NCBI GenBank assembly: GCA_002439165.1
Contig: DJTE01000017.1
Span: 48,944 to 112,943, forward strand
Length of the DNA: 64,000 bases
Reading direction: 5' to 3'
Source: Chryseobacterium indologenes
GTDB lineage: Bacteria; Bacteroidota; Bacteroidia; Flavobacteriales; Weeksellaceae
This document shows, piece after piece, positions 25,083 through 33,468 of the stretch. Positions within the stretch are counted from its first letter, which is position 1. Every line of letters starts with the position of its first letter. A program made the position numbers and the translations under genes. Under the pieces are notes generated by a model. The model did not search any database, had not been told where the DNA came from, and saw nothing but the letters and a program-made list of their open reading frames with translations.

Positions 25083-26042
25083 ATGAAAAAAAAATACAGA
25101 ATACTAAAAATTGCGGTCACTGTGATCATCTTAGGATTACTGCTGAGTTTCTCATTAAAGAGATTCAGTGGTCAGAAGATTACGGACCAAAAAATTTCTG
25201 TAAAAATGAATGAAAAAACTCCGGTTTACTTCATTGATGAAAAAGATATCAGAGCTATTGTCAAAAAAGAAAATCCGTCAGGAAAAGTAGGAGATCTGAA
25301 TATTCCCGCACTGGAAAAGAAGATCAATTCCCTGCCGGCAGTAGACAGTGCCAATGTATATTTAAATCTGAACGGCAAACTTAATCTCGATATCAAACAG
25401 CGGGTTCCCGTTTTCAGACTCAACAAAGACGGAAGAGATTTTTATGTGGATCAGAAAGGAACAGAATTCCCCATTTCAAAGACCTATTCCCATCCATGTA
25501 TGCTGGTAACCGGAAATGTAAAACCAGAAGAATATCAGAAACTGGCAGAACTGGTAGAAAAGATCGACAAAGATGATTTCAGCAAGAAATTCTTTATCGG
25601 GATCTCCAAATACAAAGACGATTACAACCTTCTCACCAGCGAAGGAAATTATAAAGTGGAAATAGGCGATCTTGATAATATTGAATTTAAAGTGAAAGGC
25701 TTTAAAGCCTTTGTAGAAAAATACCTCGTATATCAGGATCCTCAAAAATACAGCAGAGTCTCTGTAAAATATCAGAACCAGATTGTCACTACCTTAAACC
25801 CTTATTTTAAAGAAAATGACAGTATTCTGAAAGCAGGAAATAAAGAGCTTGCAAAGGCCCCTATCCCTACGGCAGCGAAAAAACCGGATGCAGTTCTCAA
25901 GCCTGCAGAAAAAAAGAAAACCGGTACTTCAGCCAAACCGAAGGAAAGTATAAAGCCCAAAACAGCAGCTCAGCCCAAAGAAACAAAAAAAACAGACAAA
26001 AAACCGGCGCCAAAACCCAAAGCAAAGGTAAAAATAGAATAA
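25083..26042 (+). CDS. ftsQ: Cell division protein FtsQ/DivIB with a Lys/Pro-rich tail
   Basis: 319 residues. A single N-terminal membrane helix (about 9-25, ILKIAVTVIILGLLLSF) is followed by a POTRA-like region (about 40-110, with LEKKINSLPAVDSANVYLN) and a beta domain to about 255. The last 55 residues are almost entirely Lys, Pro, Ala and Thr (KPKTAAQPKETKKTDKKPAP), a disordered basic tail in the periplasm that E. coli FtsQ lacks. FtsQ scaffolds FtsL/FtsB and FtsW/FtsI at the septum. The call rests on topology, POTRA pattern and place between murC and ftsA. Confidence 0.9.
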   Translation: MKKKYRILKIAVTVIILGLLLSFSLKRFSGQKITDQKISVKMNEKTPVYFIDEKDIRAIVKKENPSGKVGDLNIPALEKKINSLPAVDSANVYLNLNGKLNLDIKQRVPVFRLNKDGRDFYVDQKGTEFPISKTYSHPCMLVTGNVKPEEYQKLAELVEKIDKDDFSKKFFIGISKYKDDYNLLTSEGNYKVEIGDLDNIEFKVKGFKAFVEKYLVYQDPQKYSRVSVKYQNQIVTTLNPYFKENDSILKAGNKELAKAPIPTAAKKPDAVLKPAEKKKTGTSAKPKESIKPKTAAQPKETKKTDKKPAPKPKAKVKIE

Positions 26043-26128
26043 AACCTGATCTCAAAGAGATATTTAGCACAAAATTGGATAAGGTTCCGATTGGGAAAAA
26101 GTAGAAAAAATCAAATCGATATAAACAA

Positions 26129-27508
26129 ATGGAAAATCAAGAGTATTCAGTAGGTCTGGACATCGGGACAACAAAGATTGTCGCGATTGTCGGAAGGAGG
26201 AATGCACACGGGAAAATAGAGGTTCTCGGTGTAGGGAAGGCCAAAAGTCTTGGAGTTCATAAGGGAATTGTGAACAATATCTCACAGACCATTAATTCAA
26301 TCAAGGCGGCTGTGTCTGAGGCACAGTCCAGCGCAGGAGTTCCCATCCGTAAAGTCACCGTAGGTATCGCAGGAAAACATATCCGTTCCCTGCAGCATTC
26401 CGATTATATTATGCGTGAACATCCGGACAAATTCATCACAGATGACGACATCGAAGCACTGAAAGACCAGGTAAAAAAACTGGTGATGCTTCCCGGTGAA
26501 GAAATCATCCACGTACTTCCCCAGGAGTATAAAGTAGATTCCGAAGGCGAAATTCAGGAACCCGTAGGGATGCACGGAAAACGTTTAGAAGCAAACTTCC
26601 ACGTTGTTGTGGGACAAATGGGCAGCATCCGGAACATTGCAAGATGTGTAAGAGAAGCAGGCCTTGAAATGGAAGCCCTTACGCTGGAACCTTTAGCATC
26701 CTCGGAAGCCGTACTTACCAAAGAAGAAAAAGAAGCAGGCGTCGCCATCGTAGATATTGGTGGCGGTACCACAGATATAGCTATTTTTAAAGATAATATC
26801 ATCCGTCATACCTGCGTAATTCCTTACGGAGGGGGGATTATTACAGAAGACATCAAAGAAGGCTGTTCCATTATCGAAAAACATGCAGAACAACTGAAGG
26901 TAAAATTCGGTTCAGCAGTTCCCGAACTGGAAAAAGACAGTACTTTTGTTACGATACCGGGACTTCACGGCAGACCGGATAAAGAGATTTCTCTCAAAAC
27001 ACTGGCGCAGATCATCAATGCCAGAGTGGAAGAAATCCTGGAAATGGTCAATACCGAACTGAAAGCCTATGGAGCATTCGAGCAGAAGAAAAAACTGATT
27101 GCCGGAATTGTTCTTACCGGAGGCGGCTCAAACCTTAAGCACCTCAGACAGCTGGCCAATTATACAACAGGCTTCGACAGCAGGATAGGTTTTGCGAATG
27201 AATATATCGCCAACGACAAGAACCAGTACCTGAAAGGCCCGGAATTTGCTACGTCTATCGGCTTGCTTATGGAAAGTTTGAAGATCAGGGACAAGAAGCA
27301 GAATGCTGAAGTTATAGAACCTGTTCAGGAAGAACCCAAAGCAGAAGTTACTGAAACACAGACAGAAACAGCACAACCGGTTCAGCAGGCGGCTCCCGTG
27401 GAAGAAAAACCTGTTTTAACCGAACAGCAGGAGAGCAAAAGAGCAAAACTGACCTTTGGGCAGTCACTCATGGAAAAAGTAAAAAAATTCTTTGAAGAAG
27501 TAGAATAA
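26129..27508 (+). CDS. ftsA: Cell division protein FtsA (actin-like FtsZ membrane anchor)
   Basis: 459 residues. The actin-fold phosphate loops are GLDIGTTKIVAIVG (about 9-22) and VDIGGGTTDIAIF (about 208-220), and the adenosine motif is VLTGGGSNLKHL (about 331). Residues 390-440 are an acidic/Gln-rich linker (EVIEPVQEEPKAEVTETQTE). The end KLTFGQSLMEKVKKFFEEVE is a short amphipathic helix for membrane binding. FtsA tethers FtsZ filaments to the inner membrane. Confidence 0.96.
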   Translation: MENQEYSVGLDIGTTKIVAIVGRRNAHGKIEVLGVGKAKSLGVHKGIVNNISQTINSIKAAVSEAQSSAGVPIRKVTVGIAGKHIRSLQHSDYIMREHPDKFITDDDIEALKDQVKKLVMLPGEEIIHVLPQEYKVDSEGEIQEPVGMHGKRLEANFHVVVGQMGSIRNIARCVREAGLEMEALTLEPLASSEAVLTKEEKEAGVAIVDIGGGTTDIAIFKDNIIRHTCVIPYGGGIITEDIKEGCSIIEKHAEQLKVKFGSAVPELEKDSTFVTIPGLHGRPDKEISLKTLAQIINARVEEILEMVNTELKAYGAFEQKKKLIAGIVLTGGGSNLKHLRQLANYTTGFDSRIGFANEYIANDKNQYLKGPEFATSIGLLMESLKIRDKKQNAEVIEPVQEEPKAEVTETQTETAQPVQQAAPVEEKPVLTEQQESKRAKLTFGQSLMEKVKKFFEEVE

Positions 27509-27623
27509 ATATAAATGATAAAAGGTGCAGGAAATGTTACAGAAATAACAAAGTATTTATTATCTTGAACTAAAACATTCATCAGCCACCATTTGTCAGT
27601 TATCAATTATTAAAAATATAGTT

Positions 27624-29537
27624 ATGGAAAATATAGGTACACAAGGATTTTCATTTGATTTGCCAAAAGGAAATTCATCCATTATAAAAGTGATCGGAGT
27701 AGGTGGCGGTGGAAACAACGCGCTGAAACACATGTACGAAAAAGGAATTCACGGAGTAGATTTCGTGATCTGCAATACAGATGCCCAGACTTTAGATAAT
27801 AACCCGGTAGCCAATAAAGTACAGCTGGGAACTACCATCACCGAAGGTCTTGGCGCAGGTGCCGATCCTGAGGTAGGGGAAAAATCTGCCATTGAAAGCA
27901 TTGAAGACATCAAAGCCGCGATGGGACAGAATACCAAAATGGTATTCATCACTGCCGGGATGGGTGGGGGTACCGGTACCGGTGCTGCTCCCGTTATTGC
28001 CAAAGTAGCCAAAGATATGGGAATCCTTACCGTAGGAATCGTTACCGTTCCTTTCAGCTTTGAAGGGAAAAGAAGGCTGGAGCAGGCAGAAAACGGCCTT
28101 GAAAAACTGAGAAACAATGTAGACTCCCTGATCGTTATCAATAACGACAAACTCAGACAGCAGTTCGGGAACCTGGGCTTCAAGCAGGGATTCTCCAAAG
28201 CCGATGAAGTGTTGACCAATGCCGCAAAAGGCATGGCAGAAGTAATTACCGGTTATTTTGATGTCAACATTGACTTCAGAGATGCCAAATCTGTCCTTCA
28301 GAACTCCGGTACAGCATTAATGTCCACAGGAATTGCTTCAGGAGAAAACAAAGCAGAAGAAGCCGTTAAAAAGGCCCTTGATTCTCCGTTGCTGAATGAC
28401 AATAAGATCACAGGGGCTAAAAATGTACTTCTCCTGATCAGAAGCGGTGCCGAAGAAGTTACGATGGACGAAATCGGGGTGATTATGGACCATATCCAGA
28501 AAGAAGCAGGAAATACAGCCGACATCATCTTCGGGGTAGGTGCAGATGAAGAACTGGGAGATTCCGTAAGCGTTCTTGTTATCGCAACAGGGTTTTCCAA
28601 TGATAACAAAAAATTTGCAGGCCCAACAGAAAAGATCAGAATCAGTCTTAACGACAGTTTTGAAGCTCCGAAAACCTCTCCCTTCAAAACAAGAGAAGAG
28701 AGAGAAACAACGGCTGAAACTCCGCGCGATTTCGGAGGTAAAAACCTTTTCAGACTGGATGATGAAGACAGCGATACCCCTCAGTTTGGAGTAACAACTT
28801 CTGAAAAAAGAATCATCGTTGAAGAAGAAGAAACCAAAACGGAAATAAAATTCTACGACAGAGAAGAAAACAGACAGGACCCTGCTCAGGAATGGAGAGA
28901 CAATGAAGAATCCGAACAGGAATCTTACAGCCTTTTCTCTTATGATGAAGAAGGAGAAGATCCTAATGACCTGGAAATAGAATCATTCAAATTTGATTTT
29001 GATGCCAAGAAAGATGACAGCCCTTCCCTTTCTTCCGGAAGCAGTTCTTTCTCCGATGAAAAACCGGTAGAATTCAGCTTCTTTGTAAACCAGCCTTCAT
29101 CCAATGAGCCAAAAACAGATTTCGGACAGCCTAAAGCAGAATTCAGTGCTCCTGTAAGTACATTGACTGAAACTCCGGTTCAGCAGACCGAAACCTTCTT
29201 ACAGACAAAACAGGAAGAACCGAAAGTGGAAATCAAACCGGCAGTTGAACATACAACAGAATCTCCGAAAACGGAAGAATCAGAATTTACCTTTGTGAAT
29301 AAGGCTGTTGATCAGGAGAGAGTGCTGGAGAGAAGAAACAAACTGAAAGAATTCAATTCCCGCTACCAGAGTTTTGACAGCTCCAGCGAATTTGAATCTA
29401 TTCCGGCCTTCAAAAGAAAAAATATCTCTATCGACGGAACCAATGCTTCAGACCAGAATATCAACACCTACCTGTCCGACAACAATGGTTCTATGCAGAT
29501 CAGAGAAAACAGATTTTTAAATAAAGACGTAGACTAA
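27624..29537 (+). CDS. ftsZ: Cell division tubulin FtsZ with long C-terminal extension
   Basis: 637 residues, against about 380 in E. coli. The GTPase core (1-330) has GVGGGGNNAL (about 25-34), the tubulin signature GGGTGTGAAPVIA (about 113-125) and the T7-loop region NVDFRDAKSV-like NIDFRDAKSVLQN (about 217-229) with the catalytic Asp. The remaining 300 residues are an acidic, disordered linker (DPAQEWRDNEESEQESYSLF) ending in a more conserved tail (QERVLERRNKLKEFNSRYQS, then QIRENRFLNKDVD) that probably contacts FtsA. Long linkers are usual in Bacteroidota. It forms the Z ring. Confidence 0.97.
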   Translation: MENIGTQGFSFDLPKGNSSIIKVIGVGGGGNNALKHMYEKGIHGVDFVICNTDAQTLDNNPVANKVQLGTTITEGLGAGADPEVGEKSAIESIEDIKAAMGQNTKMVFITAGMGGGTGTGAAPVIAKVAKDMGILTVGIVTVPFSFEGKRRLEQAENGLEKLRNNVDSLIVINNDKLRQQFGNLGFKQGFSKADEVLTNAAKGMAEVITGYFDVNIDFRDAKSVLQNSGTALMSTGIASGENKAEEAVKKALDSPLLNDNKITGAKNVLLLIRSGAEEVTMDEIGVIMDHIQKEAGNTADIIFGVGADEELGDSVSVLVIATGFSNDNKKFAGPTEKIRISLNDSFEAPKTSPFKTREERETTAETPRDFGGKNLFRLDDEDSDTPQFGVTTSEKRIIVEEEETKTEIKFYDREENRQDPAQEWRDNEESEQESYSLFSYDEEGEDPNDLEIESFKFDFDAKKDDSPSLSSGSSSFSDEKPVEFSFFVNQPSSNEPKTDFGQPKAEFSAPVSTLTETPVQQTETFLQTKQEEPKVEIKPAVEHTTESPKTEESEFTFVNKAVDQERVLERRNKLKEFNSRYQSFDSSSEFESIPAFKRKNISIDGTNASDQNINTYLSDNNGSMQIRENRFLNKDVD

Positions 29538-29555
29538 TTAATATAACGATGTAAA

Positions 29556-29616
29556 AATGTACCAATGTAACAATATATATCAATCAATCATGGGTAAACT
29601 GTTACATTGATACATT
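29556..29616. repeat. Inverted-repeat element between ftsZ and the YqeY-like gene
   Basis: AATGTACCAATGTAACA (29556-29572) is complementary to TGTTACATTGATACATT (29600-29616) with one mismatch over 17 bases. There is no strong T run, so terminator function is doubtful; a dispersed palindrome is more likely. Confidence 0.65.
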
Positions 29617-29631
29617 GTTAAATTTAAAGCC

Positions 29632-30078
29632 ATGAGTTTAGAAAATACCATAAGCGAAGCCATAAAAACAGCCATGAGAGAGAAAGACAGGGTTGCTCTG
29701 GACTCTCTTCGCGCTGTAAAATCTCAGATATTACTTCTGAAAACAGAAGCAAAAGGCGCTGAAGTTTCCGCAGAACAGGAAATAGCCATTCTTCAGAGAA
29801 TGATCAAGCAGCGTAAAGACTCTTTCGAACAGTTCGCAGCACAGGGAAGAAATGATCTTGCCGAAGTAGAAGAGGCACAGATGAAAGTCATTGAGCAGTT
29901 TCTGCCCAAACAGCTTTCTCCGGAAGAACTAGAAACAGAGATTAAAAATATTATTTCAGAAACCGCAGCTGAGTCTGTAAAAGACTTAGGGAAGGTAATG
30001 GGAGCCGCATCAAAAGCACTGGCCGGAAAATCTGACGGAAAAAGTATTTCCGAGATGGCTAAAAAGCTCCTTTCTTAG
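29632..30078 (+). CDS. GatB/YqeY-domain protein
   Basis: 148-residue all-helical YqeY family protein. It has SLENTISEAIKTAMREKD at the N-terminus, EIAILQRMIKQRKDS (about 49-63) and the closing LGKVMGAASKALAGKSDGK (about 119-137), a region shared with the tail domain of GatB. Family members may bind tRNA, but the role of stand-alone YqeY is unsettled. It follows ftsZ in the same direction; the final hairpin at 30144 would end the dcw transcript. Confidence 0.92.
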   Translation: MSLENTISEAIKTAMREKDRVALDSLRAVKSQILLLKTEAKGAEVSAEQEIAILQRMIKQRKDSFEQFAAQGRNDLAEVEEAQMKVIEQFLPKQLSPEELETEIKNIISETAAESVKDLGKVMGAASKALAGKSDGKSISEMAKKLLS

Positions 30079-30143
30079 TCAGCTGCTGAAAACTGACACT
30101 ATTTTATAAGGATATCCAACCTTTGCATATCGATTTGATTAAA

Positions 30144-30179
30144 GAAGCCCGGAGCAATATTGTTCCGGGCTTCGTTTTT
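30144..30179 (+). terminator. Terminator at the end of the dcw region
   Basis: GAAGCCCGG (30144-30152) pairs with CCGGGCTTC (30165-30173); the stem continues inward with AGCAAT/ATTGTT. A TTTTT run follows. From here to 30436 the DNA is very AT-rich with no gene that I can support. Confidence 0.85.
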
Positions 30180-30436
30180 CAGATATTCAAGGTTATTAAT
30201 TTCTCTTAACTGCCTTAGGCAGTATTGAATAACGGGTATGCCTGAGGGAAAGCTGTAATTGTTTTTTTCATGGTCCTTTGTTTTTCAGAATCATTTCAAA
30301 TTTAACAATTATTTTTCATTATTCGTTATTTTATTTTATTTTTTTTCAAATATTATTGAATTATTAATATTTAATTAATTTTTTATAGCTAAACTATTGA
30401 TAGTTTTTATGTATTGAACATACGTAAAGAATTGCT

Positions 30437-30444
30437 TAACTTTG
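30437..30444 (+). promoter_or_regulatory. -7 promoter element of the bacilliredoxin gene
   Basis: TAACTTTG is an exact TAnnTTTG match 21 bases before the ATG; TTG at 30414-30416 is at about the right distance for a -33 element. Confidence 0.65.
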
Positions 30445-30465
30445 TGCTGATAAAAAACAAAATAT

Positions 30466-30876
30466 ATGTATCCAACAGATTTAGTAATGCCTATGAAGGC
30501 TGAACTTACAGATAAAGGTTTCGAAGATTTGACAACTCCTGTGCAGGTGGAGGAAGCTTTAAAACAGTCAGGAACCACTTTATTGGTGATCAATTCCGTA
30601 TGCGGATGTGCTGCCGGAGCTGCAAGACCTGGTGTAGTATATTCTTTGACAGGAGATAAAAAACCGGATCATTTAACGACCGTTTTTGCAGGATATGATA
30701 CGGAAGCAGTAGTAGAAGCAAGAAAACACCTTGCTCCGTTTCCTCCAAGTTCTCCATGTGTAGCTCTTTTCAAAGACGGAGAACTGGTTCATATGCTGGA
30801 AAGACATCATATTGAAGGAAATCCGGCAGGTGCTATTGCCGCCAATCTTCAGGCCGCTTATGACGAGTACTGCTAA
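30466..30876 (+). CDS. BrxA/BrxB-family bacilliredoxin (YphP/YqiW)
   Basis: 136 residues. Thioredoxin-like fold with the family Cys-x-Cys active site in VNSVCGCAAGAARPG (about 43-57). Other family signatures are MYPTDLVMPMKAELT at the start and FPPSSPCVALFKDGELVHM (about 90-108). In Bacillus these proteins remove bacillithiol from S-bacillithiolated proteins. Some Bacteroidota also make bacillithiol, so the same role is plausible here. Monocistronic: own promoter and terminator. Confidence 0.93.
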   Translation: MYPTDLVMPMKAELTDKGFEDLTTPVQVEEALKQSGTTLLVINSVCGCAAGAARPGVVYSLTGDKKPDHLTTVFAGYDTEAVVEARKHLAPFPPSSPCVALFKDGELVHMLERHHIEGNPAGAIAANLQAAYDEYC

Positions 30877-30896
30877 GAAACAATAATCTAAATAAT

Positions 30897-30929
30897 AAAC
30901 CGTTACAAATTCTGTAACGGTTTTTTTAT
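30897..30929 (+). terminator. Terminator after the bacilliredoxin gene
   Basis: AAACCGTTACA (30897-30907) and TGTAACGGTTT (30913-30923) form a perfect 11-bp stem followed by a T run. Confidence 0.85.
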
Positions 30930-30967
30930 TTCATGCTATAAAAATTTTCTGAAAATTCAAATATCAT

Positions 30968-30975
30968 TATATTTG
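30968..30975 (+). promoter_or_regulatory. -7 promoter element of the GH3 gene
   Basis: TATATTTG matches TAnnTTTG. Only 5 bases separate it from the ATG at 30981, so transcription probably starts at the start codon. Confidence 0.65.
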
Positions 30976-30980
30976 TTGAA

Positions 30981-32495
30981 ATGGCAACAAAGGCACTCTT
31001 CAATACTGTAGTCAACTGGTTTATCCGTCAGAGGATAGATCAGATACAGAATTTCATGAACCATCCTATTGAAACCCAGAAAGGTATCCTTTTTTCTCAG
31101 CTCTTTCATGCGGAAGATACGGAATACGGAAGAATACACGGTTTCAATTCAATCTCGAGCTATCAGGACTTTAAAAATAAAGTTCCGATCGTTACCTATG
31201 AAGATTTTGAACCTTATATCGAAAAAGCCAGACAGGGCCAAAAGGACGTAAGCTGGCCCGGATATATCAAGCATTTTGCTAAATCCTCGGGTACCACCAA
31301 TGCCAAAAGCAAGTTCATTCCCATTTCGGCAGAAAGCCTTGAATACTGCCATATGAAAGCCGGGAAAGATATGGTTTCCATCTACGCCAACAATCATCCC
31401 GAAAACCAGCTTTTTACCAATAAAAACCTGCGTCTCGGCGGAAGTTCGGAACTCTATGCGGATTTCAATACAAAATTCGGGGATCTGTCCGCGATTTTAA
31501 TTGATAATCTCCCGTTCTGGGTAGAAATTACTACAATACCAAGCAAAAAGGTTTCCCTGATGTCTGAATGGGAAAGCAAGCTTAAAGCCATCACCTCTGA
31601 AGTAAAAAATGAAGATGTGGGAAGCATCCTGGGAGTTCCGAGCTGGATGATGGTTCTCCTGCAGAGAGTATTAAAGGAAACAGGTGCAGAAAGTATCTCA
31701 AAGCTCTGGCCTAATTTGGAGGTGTTTTTTCATGGCGGAATCAGTTTTAAGCCATACAGGGATCAATACAGCCAGATCATCAGAAAAAACATCAATTACT
31801 ACGAAATTTACAATGCCTCCGAAGGCTTCTTTGGGATCCAGGACAGATCAGACAGTGATGAAATGCTTCTGATGCTGGATTACGGAATTTTTTATGAATT
31901 CATCCCTATGGATCAGTTTCATTTTTCAAATCCGAAGGTCGTAAGTCTCGAAGATGTGGAAACCGGGAAAAATTATGCTATGGTTATCACCACCAACGGC
32001 GGACTTTGGAGATACCTGATTGGCGATACTGTTGTTTTCACCTCAATCAGCCCCTTCAGAATAAAGATCACGGGAAGAACCAAACACTATATCAATGCCT
32101 TTGGAGAAGAACTTATGATTACCAATGTAGAGTCTGCTCTTTCCAAAGCCTGCGAATCCACCGGGGCATCTGTTACAGACTTTACGGGAGCACCTGTTTT
32201 CATGAAAGGAAATGAAGGCGGTGCTCATGAATGGATCTTTGAATTCAGCAGACATCCGAATGACCTGGAACGTTTTATTGATGCTTTCGACCAGCACCTT
32301 AAAACCATTAATTCCGATTATGAAGCCAAAAGATACAACAATATAACCCTCAAAAGGCCGATTGTTCACATTGCTAAAGAAAACCTTTTCTACCACTGGC
32401 TGGAATCCAAAGGAAAACTGGGCGGCCAGAATAAGGTACCGAGACTGAGCAATGACAGGGAATATATTGAACCTCTGCTGGAAATGAATAAATAA
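30981..32495 (+). CDS. GH3-family (auxin-responsive promoter-like) acyl-adenylate enzyme
   Basis: 504 residues of GH3 family. The ATP-binding motif 1 is KSSGTTNAKSKFIP (about 102-115), a second nucleotide motif is YNASEGFFGIQDR (about 273-285), and the C-terminal ITGRTKHYINAFGEELM carries the adenylate-domain hinge. Plant GH3 enzymes join amino acids to jasmonate or auxin; bacterial members have mostly unknown acids and acceptors. Soluble, cytoplasmic. The N-terminus FNTVVNWFIRQRIDQIQNFM appears complete, and the promoter lies immediately against the ATG, implying a leaderless mRNA. Monocistronic. Confidence 0.9.
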   Translation: MATKALFNTVVNWFIRQRIDQIQNFMNHPIETQKGILFSQLFHAEDTEYGRIHGFNSISSYQDFKNKVPIVTYEDFEPYIEKARQGQKDVSWPGYIKHFAKSSGTTNAKSKFIPISAESLEYCHMKAGKDMVSIYANNHPENQLFTNKNLRLGGSSELYADFNTKFGDLSAILIDNLPFWVEITTIPSKKVSLMSEWESKLKAITSEVKNEDVGSILGVPSWMMVLLQRVLKETGAESISKLWPNLEVFFHGGISFKPYRDQYSQIIRKNINYYEIYNASEGFFGIQDRSDSDEMLLMLDYGIFYEFIPMDQFHFSNPKVVSLEDVETGKNYAMVITTNGGLWRYLIGDTVVFTSISPFRIKITGRTKHYINAFGEELMITNVESALSKACESTGASVTDFTGAPVFMKGNEGGAHEWIFEFSRHPNDLERFIDAFDQHLKTINSDYEAKRYNNITLKRPIVHIAKENLFYHWLESKGKLGGQNKVPRLSNDREYIEPLLEMNK

Positions 32496-32498
32496 ATA

Positions 32499-32532
32499 AA
32501 CACCACCGCAATCCGTTTGCGGTGGTGTTTTA
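32499..32532 (+). terminator. Terminator after the GH3 gene
   Basis: AACACCACCGCAA (32499-32511) and TTGCGGTGGTGTT (32517-32529) form a perfect 13-bp stem followed by TT-TA. Confidence 0.85.
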
Positions 32533-32578
32533 CAATTTATCTTTCTGTTCTTAAAGTACTCAATTAGCCGGTCGTAAG

Positions 32579-32746
32579 CTACGAATCCGGTTTCTTCATA
32601 AAAAAAGACATAAAAACAGCAAATAAGATACTGCTCAGTATCAACACAAAAATACTCTTCGCTGTAAATTCATAATCAGGATTAAGGAAGCAGTTCAGTC
32701 CTGAATGCACAGAAAAGAATACAGTCATCAATAATAGTTTTTTCAT
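32579..32746 (-). CDS. 55-residue membrane microprotein
   Basis: ATG at 32746, stop at 32579. The translation begins MKKLLLMTVFFSVHSGLNC and has a second hydrophobic stretch (SIFVLILSSILFAVFMSFFM, split near its middle) ending in KKPDS. So it has an N-terminal signal or helix and a membrane helix. It lies 8 bases after the next small membrane gene on the same strand, continuing a row of three. No homology recognised. Coding status is supported only by its place in the row and by membrane-protein-like composition. Confidence 0.5.
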   Translation of the reverse strand: MKKLLLMTVFFSVHSGLNCFLNPDYEFTAKSIFVLILSSILFAVFMSFFMKKPDS

Positions 32747-32754
32747 ATTCTTCA

Positions 32755-32973
32755 CTATTTGGATTTCTTTAATAATTTAGTTAGCACAACAATAACAGCA
32801 GCAATGCTTCCGCCAAAAAAGATCCCCCAAAAGAAAGATTTTTTAATATACTCCTGTATCAGACCGGTATTCTCTGCAGAGAGCATTGTATACACAGATG
32901 AATCCAGGAAACGTACCAGAGCAATAATAAAAACAGCAGCAAATGCTATGATAGAAATATTCTCTTTTTTCAT
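32755..32973 (-). CDS. Small membrane protein, 72 residues
   Basis: Two predicted membrane helices: ISIIAFAAVFIIALVRF (about 7-23) and WGIFFGGSIAAVIVVLTKLL (about 49-68), with a basic C-terminus (LKKSK). It sits 3 bases after the 66-residue membrane gene upstream and 8 bases before the 55-residue one. No family recognised. Confidence 0.65.
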   Translation of the reverse strand: MKKENISIIAFAAVFIIALVRFLDSSVYTMLSAENTGLIQEYIKKSFFWGIFFGGSIAAVIVVLTKLLKKSK

Positions 32974-32976
32974 TGA

Positions 32977-33177
32977 TTATTTATTTCTGTTGATTTTGAA
33001 TAGGGTAAATACTAAAAGAGAGCTGAACAGTATAAAGCCTGACGCGCCGCAGTAAAACCTCCAGCCATTGGGAAGATCTATGTTTTTGTAAGCTGCAAAA
33101 AAGCTATATACGGTCATAAAAGCAAGCAGCACCAGCCCCGAAATCTGAGTAGCTGTAATTGTTAATTTGTTTTTCAT
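32977..33177 (-). CDS. Small membrane protein, 66 residues
   Basis: Two membrane helices: ISGLVLLAFMTVYSFFAAY (about 12-30) and GASGFILFSSLLVFTLF (about 44-60), separated by a short polar loop (KNIDLPNGWRFYC). First gene of a row of three tiny membrane-protein genes. A minus-strand -7 element lies at 33264-33271, about 87 bases upstream. Function unknown. Confidence 0.65.
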   Translation of the reverse strand: MKNKLTITATQISGLVLLAFMTVYSFFAAYKNIDLPNGWRFYCGASGFILFSSLLVFTLFKINRNK

Positions 33178-33263
33178 AGTAATTAAAGTTTATTTTTCAT
33201 GTTATCAAAGCTGAACATCTTTTTTATTTTTCTGTGTAAAAAGCATGTTTCTTTCTGTTGCTC

Positions 33264-33271
33264 CAAATATA
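33264..33271 (-). promoter_or_regulatory. -7 promoter element of the small membrane-protein row
   Basis: On the minus strand this reads TATATTTG, a full TAnnTTTG match. Confidence 0.5.
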
Positions 33272-33330
33272 TAATCACCGTTTTCCTAAAAACAAATTTT
33301 CCTTTTTACGCAGGATGTCAAAAATTAAAA

Positions 33331-33338
33331 TATCTTTG
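33331..33338 (+). promoter_or_regulatory. -7 promoter element of the TPR-AraC gene
   Basis: TATCTTTG matches TAnnTTTG. It is 130 bases before the chosen ATG at 33469, giving a leader of about 120 bases. Confidence 0.5.
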
Positions 33339-33468
33339 TCCAAACCATAAAAAAAGCTTCGCAAATAGGAAAAAATATTTTGAGGACAGAAAACAAAAAG
33401 AAACAGACCACTGAAAATCAATACATTTGAAAAAAAACCATGAAAACCGAATATTTCCTTATTTTGGA

